Shown here: piece by piece, positions 53,577 through 61,695 of the stretch
Position numbering within the stretch: the stretch's first letter is position 1
Layout of the letters: each line of letters starts with the position of its first letter
DNA from: DT-110 sp964342305
GTDB taxonomy: Bacteria > Bacteroidota > Bacteroidia > Chitinophagales > Saprospiraceae
Reading direction: 5' to 3'
NCBI GenBank assembly: GCA_964342305.1
Contig: CAYFGK010000005.1
Span: forward strand, 1-64,000
DNA: 64,000 bases
The notes under the pieces: model-generated
Database searches by the model: none
What the model was told of the DNA's origin: nothing
The model's input: only the letters and a program-made list of their open reading frames with translations
Made by a program: the position numbers and the translations under genes

Positions 53577-55553
53577 CTACAGTTTTTCCGCAAAGTCAAT
53601 AAAGAACTGCAGACTCTCCGGGTTGCGCATGGCATCTGCATTGGCCGCCTTGCCCGGGTCTTTACCCAACAGGATCTTCTTGATGGGTGCTTCCAGCTTT
53701 TTCCCGGAGATGGTGTAGGGAATATCCGGCACTGTGATGATCTCATCGGGCACGTGACGGGGCGAATAGTCGCTGCGCAACTGCTGCTTGATACGTTTGC
53801 GGAGGGTATCGTCCAATTCCTGGTCTTCCTGCATTTTTACGAAGAGCGGCATGTAGTGTCGCCCTCCTTCCAGTTCGAGGTTGACGATAAGGCTGTCGGC
53901 CACTTCGGATATTTTGTTCATGGAGCGGTAGATTTCGGCTGTACCGATGCGAATTCCCTGACGATTGAGGGTAGCGTCGGACCGTCCGTAGATGATCAGG
54001 GAGCCCCGATCGGTGATCTCCACCCAGTCGCCGTGTCGCCATACACCGGGGAATAATTCGAAGTAGCTGTCGCGATAGCGTTCTTTATCGGGATCATTCC
54101 AAAAGTAGATGGGCATAGAGGGCATGGATTTGGTGATGATCATCTCCCCCACCTCGTTTTGAATGGGCTGGCCATTATCGTTGTAGGCGTAGAGCGAACA
54201 GCCAAGGGCTCGTGCCTGTATCTCCCCTTCGTATAAGGCCTCCAGAGGACAGCCCCCCACGAAGGCCGTACACACATCGGTGCCACCGCTCATGCTACAC
54301 AGCCAAACGTCTTGCTTGATCTGCTCGTAAACGTAATCAAAAGCCTCGGGAGGTAATGGTGCCCCCGTCGACCCTATGGACCTCAGACTCGACAGGTTAT
54401 AGGTTGAGCCTGGTGTCAATTGGCGTTTCATTGAGGCTACCAAAAAGGGTGCGCTGGTGCCAAAGTGATGGATGCCCGCCTGTTCGGTGAGTTCCCAGAG
54501 CACGTTGAGATCGGGATAGCCCGGTGAGCCGTCGTAAAGAACGATGGTCGACTGCACCAAAAGGGCCGCCTGCACGAAATTCCACATCATCCACCCGGTG
54601 GTGGAAAACCAGAAAAAGCGTTCCCCCGGATGAACGTCATTGTGCAGGGCCAGGTATTTGAGGTGCTCCAATAGCACACCTCCATGTGAATGCGTAATGG
54701 CTTTCGGTATACCCGTGGTACCGCTACTGTACAATACCCAGATGGGATGATCAAAGGGTACGATCTCGAAAGTCAGGGGTGCTTCTACCTCTGACAGGGC
54801 ATCGGCCCAAAGCATACCATCCGGTATGGTATGCGCTATTTGTTCATCGTCGAGGTAGGGCACCAGAATGACCTGTTCCAGAGTGGGCAAGGCTTGCCGG
54901 AGGTCGCGAACCACGTCCATCTTATCGTAAGGCTTGCCTCCATATTGGTAGCCATCGACGGCAATGAGGACTTTGGGTTCGATCTGTTGGAAACGATCAA
55001 CGGTGCTTGACAGTCCGAAGTCCGGTGAACAGGACGACCAGATGGCTCCCAGGGAATTCGCCGCCAGAAAAGCAATGGTCGCTTCGGGAATATTGGGCAG
55101 AAAGGCCACAACTCGGTCACCTTTACCTACGCCTATCGACTTCAGGTGATGAGCCAAAGCGGCCACTCGCCGACGCAAGTCGGCCCAGGATATTTCGTGT
55201 AATTCGTGCCGTTCGGATTGGAACAGAATGGCCGGGTATTCGGTGGTTGCCTGTCGGAAAATATGTTCGGCGTAGTTCAGAGTGCTGCCTGTAAACCATT
55301 TGGTATCGGGCATAGGGTCTTCGGACACTACTTGTTCGTAGGGTGCATGGAATTGTACGTCAAAATATTTGGCAATAGCTTCCCAGAATCCGGCTACATC
55401 ATCGACCGACCATTCCCATGCCTCCTGGTAGGTCTCAAATCGTACATCGTATTCCCGCTGCACCCAGGCCAGGAAGTCGGCCATGCGCGATTGGTTGATG
55501 AAATCGGTATCGGGCCGCCAAAGTAATCGTCGGCCATTTGCTTCTTTCGACAT
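53577..55553 (-). CDS. acetoacetate-CoA ligase
   Basis: A 658-residue ANL-superfamily adenylate-forming enzyme. The start at 55553 (MSKEANGRRLLWRPDTDF) is chosen over 55622 because it begins at the family's N-terminus. FETYQEAWEWSVDDVAGFWEAIAKYFDVQFHAPYEQV and KWFTGSTLNYAEHIFR fit the acetoacetyl-CoA synthetase family. The AMP-binding P-loop YSSGTTGIPKAITHSHGG, the motif YGRSDATLNRQGIRIG and the C-terminal catalytic Lys in TISGKKLEAPIKK are present. It activates acetoacetate to acetoacetyl-CoA, linking ketone-body or PHB catabolism to acyl-CoA metabolism. It has no ketogenic neighbours, so the source of its substrate is not visible here. Confidence 0.92.
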   Translation of the reverse strand: MSKEANGRRLLWRPDTDFINQSRMADFLAWVQREYDVRFETYQEAWEWSVDDVAGFWEAIAKYFDVQFHAPYEQVVSEDPMPDTKWFTGSTLNYAEHIFRQATTEYPAILFQSERHELHEISWADLRRRVAALAHHLKSIGVGKGDRVVAFLPNIPEATIAFLAANSLGAIWSSCSPDFGLSSTVDRFQQIEPKVLIAVDGYQYGGKPYDKMDVVRDLRQALPTLEQVILVPYLDDEQIAHTIPDGMLWADALSEVEAPLTFEIVPFDHPIWVLYSSGTTGIPKAITHSHGGVLLEHLKYLALHNDVHPGERFFWFSTTGWMMWNFVQAALLVQSTIVLYDGSPGYPDLNVLWELTEQAGIHHFGTSAPFLVASMKRQLTPGSTYNLSSLRSIGSTGAPLPPEAFDYVYEQIKQDVWLCSMSGGTDVCTAFVGGCPLEALYEGEIQARALGCSLYAYNDNGQPIQNEVGEMIITKSMPSMPIYFWNDPDKERYRDSYFELFPGVWRHGDWVEITDRGSLIIYGRSDATLNRQGIRIGTAEIYRSMNKISEVADSLIVNLELEGGRHYMPLFVKMQEDQELDDTLRKRIKQQLRSDYSPRHVPDEIITVPDIPYTISGKKLEAPIKKILLGKDPGKAANADAMRNPESLQFFIDFAEKL

Positions 55554-55601
55554 GAGGTTTTTGTTTTGGTTGGGTAGGGTGGAATATAGGGAAATTGGAT
55601 G

Positions 55602-55803
55602 TCGATCCTCCGGATCGACCAAAGATTTCGACTCAAAACTTCCTGTTCCTATTCCGTTATCAAAGCCATTTGGGTGACTTGGTTATTCAGAAGATGCTCA
55701 ATTGGCATTTCTTTACACCATTGGATCTCGATCCTCCTATGACCACCGTAGCATCTGCGCAGGTGTGCCGGATCGACCAAAGATTTCAACTCAAAACTTC
55801 CTG
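55602..55803. repeat. GGATCGACCAAAGATTTC repeat pair and GATC palindromes
   Basis: GGATCGACCAAAGATTTCG at about 55613 recurs at about 55769 (GGATCGACCAAAGATTTCA), both followed by ACTCAAAACTTCCTGT. Each is preceded by a GATCCTCCGGATC-type segment. The same GTCGATCC...GGATCGAC palindrome is found at 10907 and 49987. No gene is seen in the 55623-55999 spacer. Confidence 0.65.
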
Positions 55804-55999
55804 TCTTTACTTATTTTCCGAAGCTAAGCGTTTGATCTGGTCATCAGGAATTTCTTGATTTGTGTTTCAGGCTCGATTCTGGTCGATTCGGTAGTCCGGC
55901 GGGTCAAGATTCGGTATTCCGGGCATGGTATTGGTCGGTCCGGAGGACCGACTTCCATTGGATGTCAATCCTCCGGATCGAGCACCTTATCTTTACGAT

Positions 56000-56836
56000 A
56001 TGCAACGCACCTCCCTCAACGGACGTTTGCTCCGACCCGATGAATTACCCGTCATATCACTGCTGCGCGGTGTGTATTACGGTGACGGCTTGTTTGAATC
56101 CATGCGCATCCACCGGGGGCAGATCAACTTTTGGCGGTATCACCGGGAGCGCTTGCTGCGCGGAATGGGATACCTGGGCCTGGACTTCCCGACGGAATGG
56201 TCGGTTGACCAATTACCAGAGTTGATCCTCGATACGGCGGGCGATTGGCCGGAGGCCCGCGTGCGACTGACGGTACTACGCAGCCCCGGTGGACTGTACA
56301 CCCCTGCCAGCGACGACGTCCAGCTTCTGGCGGAAGCCACCCCAATGGAAGGCAACCTATACCCTCTCAACGAGCAAGGATGGAGGATCGGGTATTATCC
56401 GGAACCTATGCCTCTGGCCGGCAGTACCCTTTCCAACCTGAAGACCTGTAATGCCTTACCCTATATCCTGGCGGCCCGCTTTCGCAAAAAACAGGATCTG
56501 GACGAGGTGCTCCTCACCAACCAGCACGGACGAATAGTCGAGGGCACAGCCTGGAACCTTTTTTGCCGAAAGGCGAAAAAACTATACACCCCTCCCCTTT
56601 CCGAGGGTCCGCTGGATGGCGTGATGCGACGGGTGGTAATGGAGATAGCGCCAACCTTAGGCTGGGAGGTTATCGAGCAACCGCTCTCCCCCACTTTTTT
56701 GGCGGAAGCCGAATCCATCTACCTGACCAATGCGGTACGGGGTGTGCAGTGGTTGGAGTGGCTCGACGGGCGACGATATGCGAATAATGGAGCGGAGGAA
56801 CTTCGTAAGGCTATAATGATGAATGCTCAATGTTGA
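56000..56836 (+). CDS. class IV aminotransferase
   Basis: A 278-residue PLP enzyme of the aminotransferase class IV fold from ATG 56000 (MQRTSLNGRLLRPDEL). An upstream in-frame start at 55925 runs through the repeat region and is not used. It contains LLRGVYYGDGLFESMRI, Lys148 (STLSNLKTCNALPYIL) for the Schiff base, and EVLLTNQHGRIVEGTAWNLF. The same fold serves 4-amino-4-deoxychorismate lyase (PabC), branched-chain aminotransferase and D-amino-acid aminotransferase; I cannot choose between them. Three copies of the dispersed hairpin word fall inside this one gene (56478-56491, 56559-56580 and 56695-56710). It converges with an SSS symporter. Confidence 0.82.
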   Translation: MQRTSLNGRLLRPDELPVISLLRGVYYGDGLFESMRIHRGQINFWRYHRERLLRGMGYLGLDFPTEWSVDQLPELILDTAGDWPEARVRLTVLRSPGGLYTPASDDVQLLAEATPMEGNLYPLNEQGWRIGYYPEPMPLAGSTLSNLKTCNALPYILAARFRKKQDLDEVLLTNQHGRIVEGTAWNLFCRKAKKLYTPPLSEGPLDGVMRRVVMEIAPTLGWEVIEQPLSPTFLAEAESIYLTNAVRGVQWLEWLDGRRYANNGAEELRKAIMMNAQC

Positions 56837-56879
56837 ATGATGAATTCCATTTAACATTCATCACTCAACATTCATCATT
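56815..56879. terminator. bidirectional hairpin across both stop codons
   Basis: AATGATGAATG (56815-56825) pairs with CATTCATCATT (56869-56879), and more pairs form inside (TGTTGAATGATGAATT with ATTCATCACTCAACA). The stem covers the stop codons of the aminotransferase (56834-56836) and the symporter (56861-56863). It is made of AATGATGAATG-like words repeated within itself. Confidence 0.6.
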
Positions 56880-58306
56880 GAAAATTTCTCGAAGCTTCTG
56901 TCCGGAAGCACATAACTGCCAACTACGAGTCCCACGACACTCGCCAACCCGCCCAGGATGAGGCTAGGGATGTCTACCGTGAGAAAAACAAACTCGAACA
57001 GTAGCCAGGCAACCATGCCGAAAATAATGGAAAGCAGGCATCCCCAGTTGGAAGAGCGCTTCCAGTAGAGGCCACCGGTAAGGGGTACGAACAAAGACAC
57101 CAGGCTGAGGGCCGAGCTCTGGCCAACCAACTCGTAGATATTGGTCTGGACCGCAGCCATCCAGGCGGAGAAGATGGCTATGACAACCACCGACGCCCGC
57201 ATGATGGCCAGCATTCGCGCATCGGACGGATCTTTCAGCAGGGGTCGGATCAGGTTCTCTCCGATAACCGTAGCCGGTGCGAGCATGGCCCCCGAGGTGG
57301 TGCTCAGAATGGCAGATACCAGGGCTCCGAACAACAGGATCTGCAAGGCCAGGTTGCCGTGGTTCAGGACCAGTTGGGGAATGACCATCTGGGTATCGCC
57401 TTCGGCCAGGTCGGGATAGAGTATCGAGCCACAAAGGCCGATCAGCAGGGGAATAAAACCGATGGTCAGGTACATGACACCCGATAAATAAGACGCCCGC
57501 ACCGCGACCCGGGCCGATTTGGCCGACATCACCCGCTGAAAGATATCTTGCTGCGGAATGGAGCCTAGTCCGATGGTAATCCAGGCGGCGATATAGTGAG
57601 TGATATCCAGGGCATTGCCTTTCGGCAAAAACCGAAAAAAACCGTCAGGGGTTTGCGCTACCACGACGCCCATACCACCGACCCGTTGCACCATGGTGAC
57701 CGCCAGAATAACCAATCCCAGGATGATCAGTACCGTTTGCACCGAATCGGTTACTGAAACGGCCCACATGCCCCCGATGTAGGTGTACAGCACGACCACC
57801 CCGGCACAGATGAGGATGCCGTAGGTCAGTGGTAGTCCGCTGAGCGTCTGAAAGACAATGGCCAGGGCCACGAGTTGCGCTGCTATCCACCCGAAATACG
57901 ACGGCACCATAAAAATGGCCGAGATCACCTCCGCCGCCCGGCTGAAACGCAGCTTGAAAAAGTCGTTGAAGGTTAGGATATTGAGGCGATACAGGGGCCG
58001 GGCGTAGAAAGCCCCCACCAGGATAAGGCAGAGGGCCGCGCCGAAGGGATCCTCGATCACCCCCAGCAGTCCGTGCTCCACAAATTCGCTCGACGCCCCC
58101 ATGATGGTCTCCGACCCGAACCAGGTGGCGAACAGGGCCGCCGCCGCCATGTAGGTCGGCAATTGCCGCCCCGCCATGACGAAGTCCCGGGTGTTTTTCA
58201 CTCGCCGCGAAGCCCAAAAGCCAATGAGCAGCGTGATGGCCAGGTAGATGATTATGGAGGTTAGTAACCTTATTTGATGATAATCGGCATTTGGCAGGAA
58301 GGACAA
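56861..58306 (-). CDS. sodium:solute symporter (SSS family)
   Basis: A 481-residue protein with about 13 hydrophobic segments. It contains the SSS signatures FVMAGRQLPTYMAAAALFATWFGSETIMGASSEFVEHGLLG and TGFxD-type regions such as GGMWAVSVTDSVQTVLIILG, as well as GSIPQQDIFQRVMSAKSARVAVRASY. It imports a sodium-coupled organic solute (sugar, amino acid, proline or acetate); the substrate is unknown. TTGCCTTTCGGCAAAAA (57615-57631) is the hairpin word within the gene. It converges with the class IV aminotransferase. Confidence 0.9.
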   Translation of the reverse strand: MSFLPNADYHQIRLLTSIIIYLAITLLIGFWASRRVKNTRDFVMAGRQLPTYMAAAALFATWFGSETIMGASSEFVEHGLLGVIEDPFGAALCLILVGAFYARPLYRLNILTFNDFFKLRFSRAAEVISAIFMVPSYFGWIAAQLVALAIVFQTLSGLPLTYGILICAGVVVLYTYIGGMWAVSVTDSVQTVLIILGLVILAVTMVQRVGGMGVVVAQTPDGFFRFLPKGNALDITHYIAAWITIGLGSIPQQDIFQRVMSAKSARVAVRASYLSGVMYLTIGFIPLLIGLCGSILYPDLAEGDTQMVIPQLVLNHGNLALQILLFGALVSAILSTTSGAMLAPATVIGENLIRPLLKDPSDARMLAIMRASVVVIAIFSAWMAAVQTNIYELVGQSSALSLVSLFVPLTGGLYWKRSSNWGCLLSIIFGMVAWLLFEFVFLTVDIPSLILGGLASVVGLVVGSYVLPDRSFEKFSMMNVE

Positions 58307-58769
58307 AATGAGATCACATAGGTCGAATAGATCTAAGATAATAGAGGCTAGATAAAAGATCTCTTTATCTGCTATCTAGTTTCTAATAGTCCTAAATCTA
58401 AGGATGACCGGAAATAAAAAGCCTCTAATCTTCTATCTAGTTTCTACAAGTCTAAAATCTTATGAAAACAAAATGTGCCAGACGCACGTAACGCACGCCT
58501 GGCCGGGGTAGATGCTGTCCGGTGGTGCGTGCCACCGGTGCTTGCTAGGGTTTGTAGATGGTGTAAATCGTTCGTGGGATTATTACTGGATTACTATAAG
58601 GCGGAGCTTATACATTCTGTGTTACCAACTGGTAGGTGGAGACTGATGTTTTTGCCTGTGGCAGATTAAGACTAAGGTTGAGGCTTAGGCTGAGGCCATG
58701 TCATCTCAGTCTCAACCTGCCCTTGCGGAGCAAGGGCGAAAACCTTAATCTGCCGCAGCACAGCGAAGG
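58307..58769. other. intergenic spacer of repeated words
   Basis: I see no gene in these 463 bases. A direct repeat CTATCTAGTTTCTA(A/C) occurs twice (about 58371 and 58433), and AATAGAGGCT (about 58344) is inverted to AGCCTCTAAT (about 58421). The bases before the T9SS gene hold GGCAGATTAAG (about 58662) and CTTAATCTGCC (about 58745) as a long-range inverted pair. An open frame at 58475-58669 has no recognisable content. Confidence 0.5.
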
Positions 58770-61601
58770 CTATTGCGCAAACACAATATTGCGCACCACC
58801 TGCTCCTGATCGGTCTGCACCGTCAGGAAATACCAGCCATCGGCCAGGTTGCGACGGTCCAGCTGGAAGGTGTTCCACCCTGCTTCGGACCTCTGCTGCC
58901 AGGTGCGTACCACCTGCCCGTTGATATTGGTCAGGCGGGCTTCCATGGGGCCCGCGGTCGGCAGGTGCACTCGTACCTGCGTGGCGTCAATTACCGGGTT
59001 GGGGATCACCTCCACCGACAAGCCATTCAGGTTCTCCAGGGGTTGTTGGGTTTTCTTGGCTTCCGCCAAAACATCATCCGTGCGCTCCACATTATTCACC
59101 TGGCAGTCTTCGATGTAGGCCCGGAAGGTGCTGCCGGCCTCGGCCGTAAAGCCGGGCTTCAGCGTAATCGTGCCGCCCGATTTCAGGGTCGCCGACTTGC
59201 CCGCTTCCACCACCACTTCGCTGCTCGTTTCGATCGAAACGCAGGCTTCCACGATGCCTTCCAGGTTGCCATCTTCGATCAGGATATCGTCGCACGGGTC
59301 ATTGACCGGATCGTCCAGACAGATGATGGATGCTCCCGGTACGCCCGCACACGTAAAGCTCAGATCAAACTCCCCGGCTCGCTCGTTTTGGGCGAAAGCC
59401 CCCACGTAGATGTAGTATTCGGTGCCCAGGGTTGTCTGCAGGTTCTCGATCAGTTCCGTACCGCCCGTGGTCGTTTCATCTACGTTCATGACACAGGTCA
59501 GGCTCTGGCAATCCGCTCCGCTCCACAGCTGGATCTCCGCATCCCAGTTATCGGGCACGACCGAGAAGCTCGCAAAGCCACCCGTACCCGTAAAGCGGTA
59601 CCAGATGCCCGGGCCGATAGGATCGCCCGTGCAGTCCTGGCCGTTGCCCACCGCAAAGGTGGCATCTTCGTTAATCAGGGACGTGGACGGGCAGTTCAGC
59701 ACCGTAGCGTTGCTGCACAGATCGTTGCCCGGTGCCGGCGGCAATACCGCCACACACAGATCAAAGGTTCCGGCGACCTGATCGTCCTGCGCGATTACCT
59801 GTACGTAGTAGGTCTCCCCTTGCGTTAGGGGGACGGCCACTACCCCATCGTTCTGGCAATCTTCGTTGATCAGCAGTAAGCCTTCCGTGCAATCACCTTC
59901 GTAGATGGCAATGGAGGTCAGGTCAGTATTGGATAGTTCGAACAGGTAGTCTTCCGTAGTCGGGGCCGTAAAGAAGTACCATACATCCGGTCCGTCCCCC
60001 GCGCAAAGGCCGATCGGGCTGGGTGAGGCATTGGCCGTGCTGCCGCTGGTGGCGTTGTTGCAATTAGTGTCGGTCGACAGCATTAACGGAAGGGCATCCA
60101 CACAATCATCATTGGCCGGCGCACAGCCGTTGACCGTGATCGGGGCCAACATCAGGTTACAATTGTCGTTGGTGGGGTGATTCAACGAGATGGTCACCGT
60201 ACCGAAGGCGAAGGGGCCTACGGTGGTGATGCCCGTCGTGGTCACCTCTTCGGTGGTCTGGTTTTGATCGTTGGCAATGATCACCGTGCCGTCACCCACG
60301 TCGGTGATGTTGACCTCGATGAAGAACTGATCGTTTTGGTCATCGCATTGGCCCGCCTCCGCTGAACCTACGGCGGGTAAACAATCCGCACAGGTGGCCC
60401 GGTATTGGATGGTGGTCTGGTCGCCACTGGCGCAGTCGTTGGAGCCATCACTTTCCAGGCGCACGTACAGAAATCCGCTGGACGACACGTAGGTCAGGCC
60501 CGTCAGATCGCCGCCATTGCCGTACAGTTGGCCCGGGTTCAACAGGGTGCCGTTTTCATCGCGACCGTCGTAGACGTAGAGCTCATCCTGGTTCACCTCG
60601 ACTGTACCTGCCAGGAACTCCAGTTGCACCTGGGCACCGTTGTTACTGGCGATGATGAACTCGAAGACCTCGTCGGATTCGTAGCACAGATCGGCGGTGA
60701 CCGTATCGGCTCCGTTGAAGCAGTCCAGCTCGATATTGGGATCGGGCTCGGTGGTGAAGGTGAATTCCGTGCAGGAACGCTGATCGGTCAATCCCACCGA
60801 GTTGTAGGGCGAGATCAGCACGTAGTAGGTGGTGCCGTATTCGAAGTCGAAGGCCGGATCGTAGAAGGTGTTGTTGCCCACATCGGTGGGTTCCAGCACG
60901 TCGATCAGGGTCGGGGCCGTACCGATCTGGATCAGGTAGCCATCCACAAAACCGGTGGCCGGATCCCAGTCGAGGCTGGCATCCAGGTCTACGTTGGTCG
61001 CTCCGTTGGCCGGTGATACCAGCTCCGCATCGCACAGCGGCACTTCGGTGATGGGTGCCAGGGGCGGGCCGGCCACATCGTCGAGGAAGTAGCTGTCGCC
61101 ATTGGAGTTTTCCAGGACGAAGGCTACGTAAATATCCAGGTCGTTGTAGGCACTCAGGTCGACCATGAACTGCTGGTAGGTATCGGCCGTCAGGTCGGTT
61201 TCCAGCAGCGTCTGGACGATCTCGAAGCTACCCAGATCCGTCTGGCTGGTGGTCGATACCCGTACCGTGTACACGCTCCCGTAGTTGGTAGCGAAATCGT
61301 CGGTAGCGAAGAAGGTCAGGGTATTATCCCCGTCGGTAGGTTGCAGGGCCGGGGTGATCAGCCAGTCTTCGGCCAGGATGATGGCCGAGCTATTGAAGCG
61401 CACGTAGGCGTGGCTGGAACCGCCGTTCGGGTTCAGGCCCGATTGCTGCCAGGACTGGCCCGTGGCCACCCCGTTGTCGGCCACTGCCCACCCCACCGGC
61501 GGGAAGCTGCCTTCGAAATCTTCGCTCAGTTGCGCCAAGCCCGGGGTACCCAGCACCAAAACCAGCAGGAAAGTCAATATATGGTTGGTAGACAATGTCA
61601 T
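58770..61601 (-). CDS. T9SS-secreted multidomain surface protein
   Basis: A 943-residue protein. In order: signal peptide (MTLSTNHILTFLLVLVLG), a choice-of-anchor J/MAM-like jelly-roll domain (about 25-185, EDFEGSFPPVGWAVADNG, YFLDDVAG), an FN3-like segment, a CUB-like domain (about 290-400), Ig-like and PPC-type domains with NDDCVDALPL and GPDVWYFFTAPTTEDYLF, a three-coathanger-stack segment (ATLKSGGTITLKPGFTAEAGSTF), and a C-terminal T9SS type A sorting domain (VEVIPNPVIDATQVRV, NLADGWYFLTVQTDQEQVV). It is secreted and anchored to the cell surface by the type IX system, probably for adhesion or polymer binding. Hairpin words are at 59058-59071 and 59386-59401. Confidence 0.93.
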   Translation of the reverse strand: MTLSTNHILTFLLVLVLGTPGLAQLSEDFEGSFPPVGWAVADNGVATGQSWQQSGLNPNGGSSHAYVRFNSSAIILAEDWLITPALQPTDGDNTLTFFATDDFATNYGSVYTVRVSTTSQTDLGSFEIVQTLLETDLTADTYQQFMVDLSAYNDLDIYVAFVLENSNGDSYFLDDVAGPPLAPITEVPLCDAELVSPANGATNVDLDASLDWDPATGFVDGYLIQIGTAPTLIDVLEPTDVGNNTFYDPAFDFEYGTTYYVLISPYNSVGLTDQRSCTEFTFTTEPDPNIELDCFNGADTVTADLCYESDEVFEFIIASNNGAQVQLEFLAGTVEVNQDELYVYDGRDENGTLLNPGQLYGNGGDLTGLTYVSSSGFLYVRLESDGSNDCASGDQTTIQYRATCADCLPAVGSAEAGQCDDQNDQFFIEVNITDVGDGTVIIANDQNQTTEEVTTTGITTVGPFAFGTVTISLNHPTNDNCNLMLAPITVNGCAPANDDCVDALPLMLSTDTNCNNATSGSTANASPSPIGLCAGDGPDVWYFFTAPTTEDYLFELSNTDLTSIAIYEGDCTEGLLLINEDCQNDGVVAVPLTQGETYYVQVIAQDDQVAGTFDLCVAVLPPAPGNDLCSNATVLNCPSTSLINEDATFAVGNGQDCTGDPIGPGIWYRFTGTGGFASFSVVPDNWDAEIQLWSGADCQSLTCVMNVDETTTGGTELIENLQTTLGTEYYIYVGAFAQNERAGEFDLSFTCAGVPGASIICLDDPVNDPCDDILIEDGNLEGIVEACVSIETSSEVVVEAGKSATLKSGGTITLKPGFTAEAGSTFRAYIEDCQVNNVERTDDVLAEAKKTQQPLENLNGLSVEVIPNPVIDATQVRVHLPTAGPMEARLTNINGQVVRTWQQRSEAGWNTFQLDRRNLADGWYFLTVQTDQEQVVRNIVFAQ

Positions 61602-61695
61602 GATCGTGAATTTGAATAGTGGTGTATGTGGTTGGGAGGGGAAAAAGAGCGCTGACGTCCCGGCCTTGCGGCCAGGGCGTCAGCACCATGGGTTA

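Noticed and set aside
58475..58669. A 64-codon open frame upstream of the T9SS gene
   Set aside because: It shows no domain or hydrophobic pattern, and it lies in a spacer made of word repeats.
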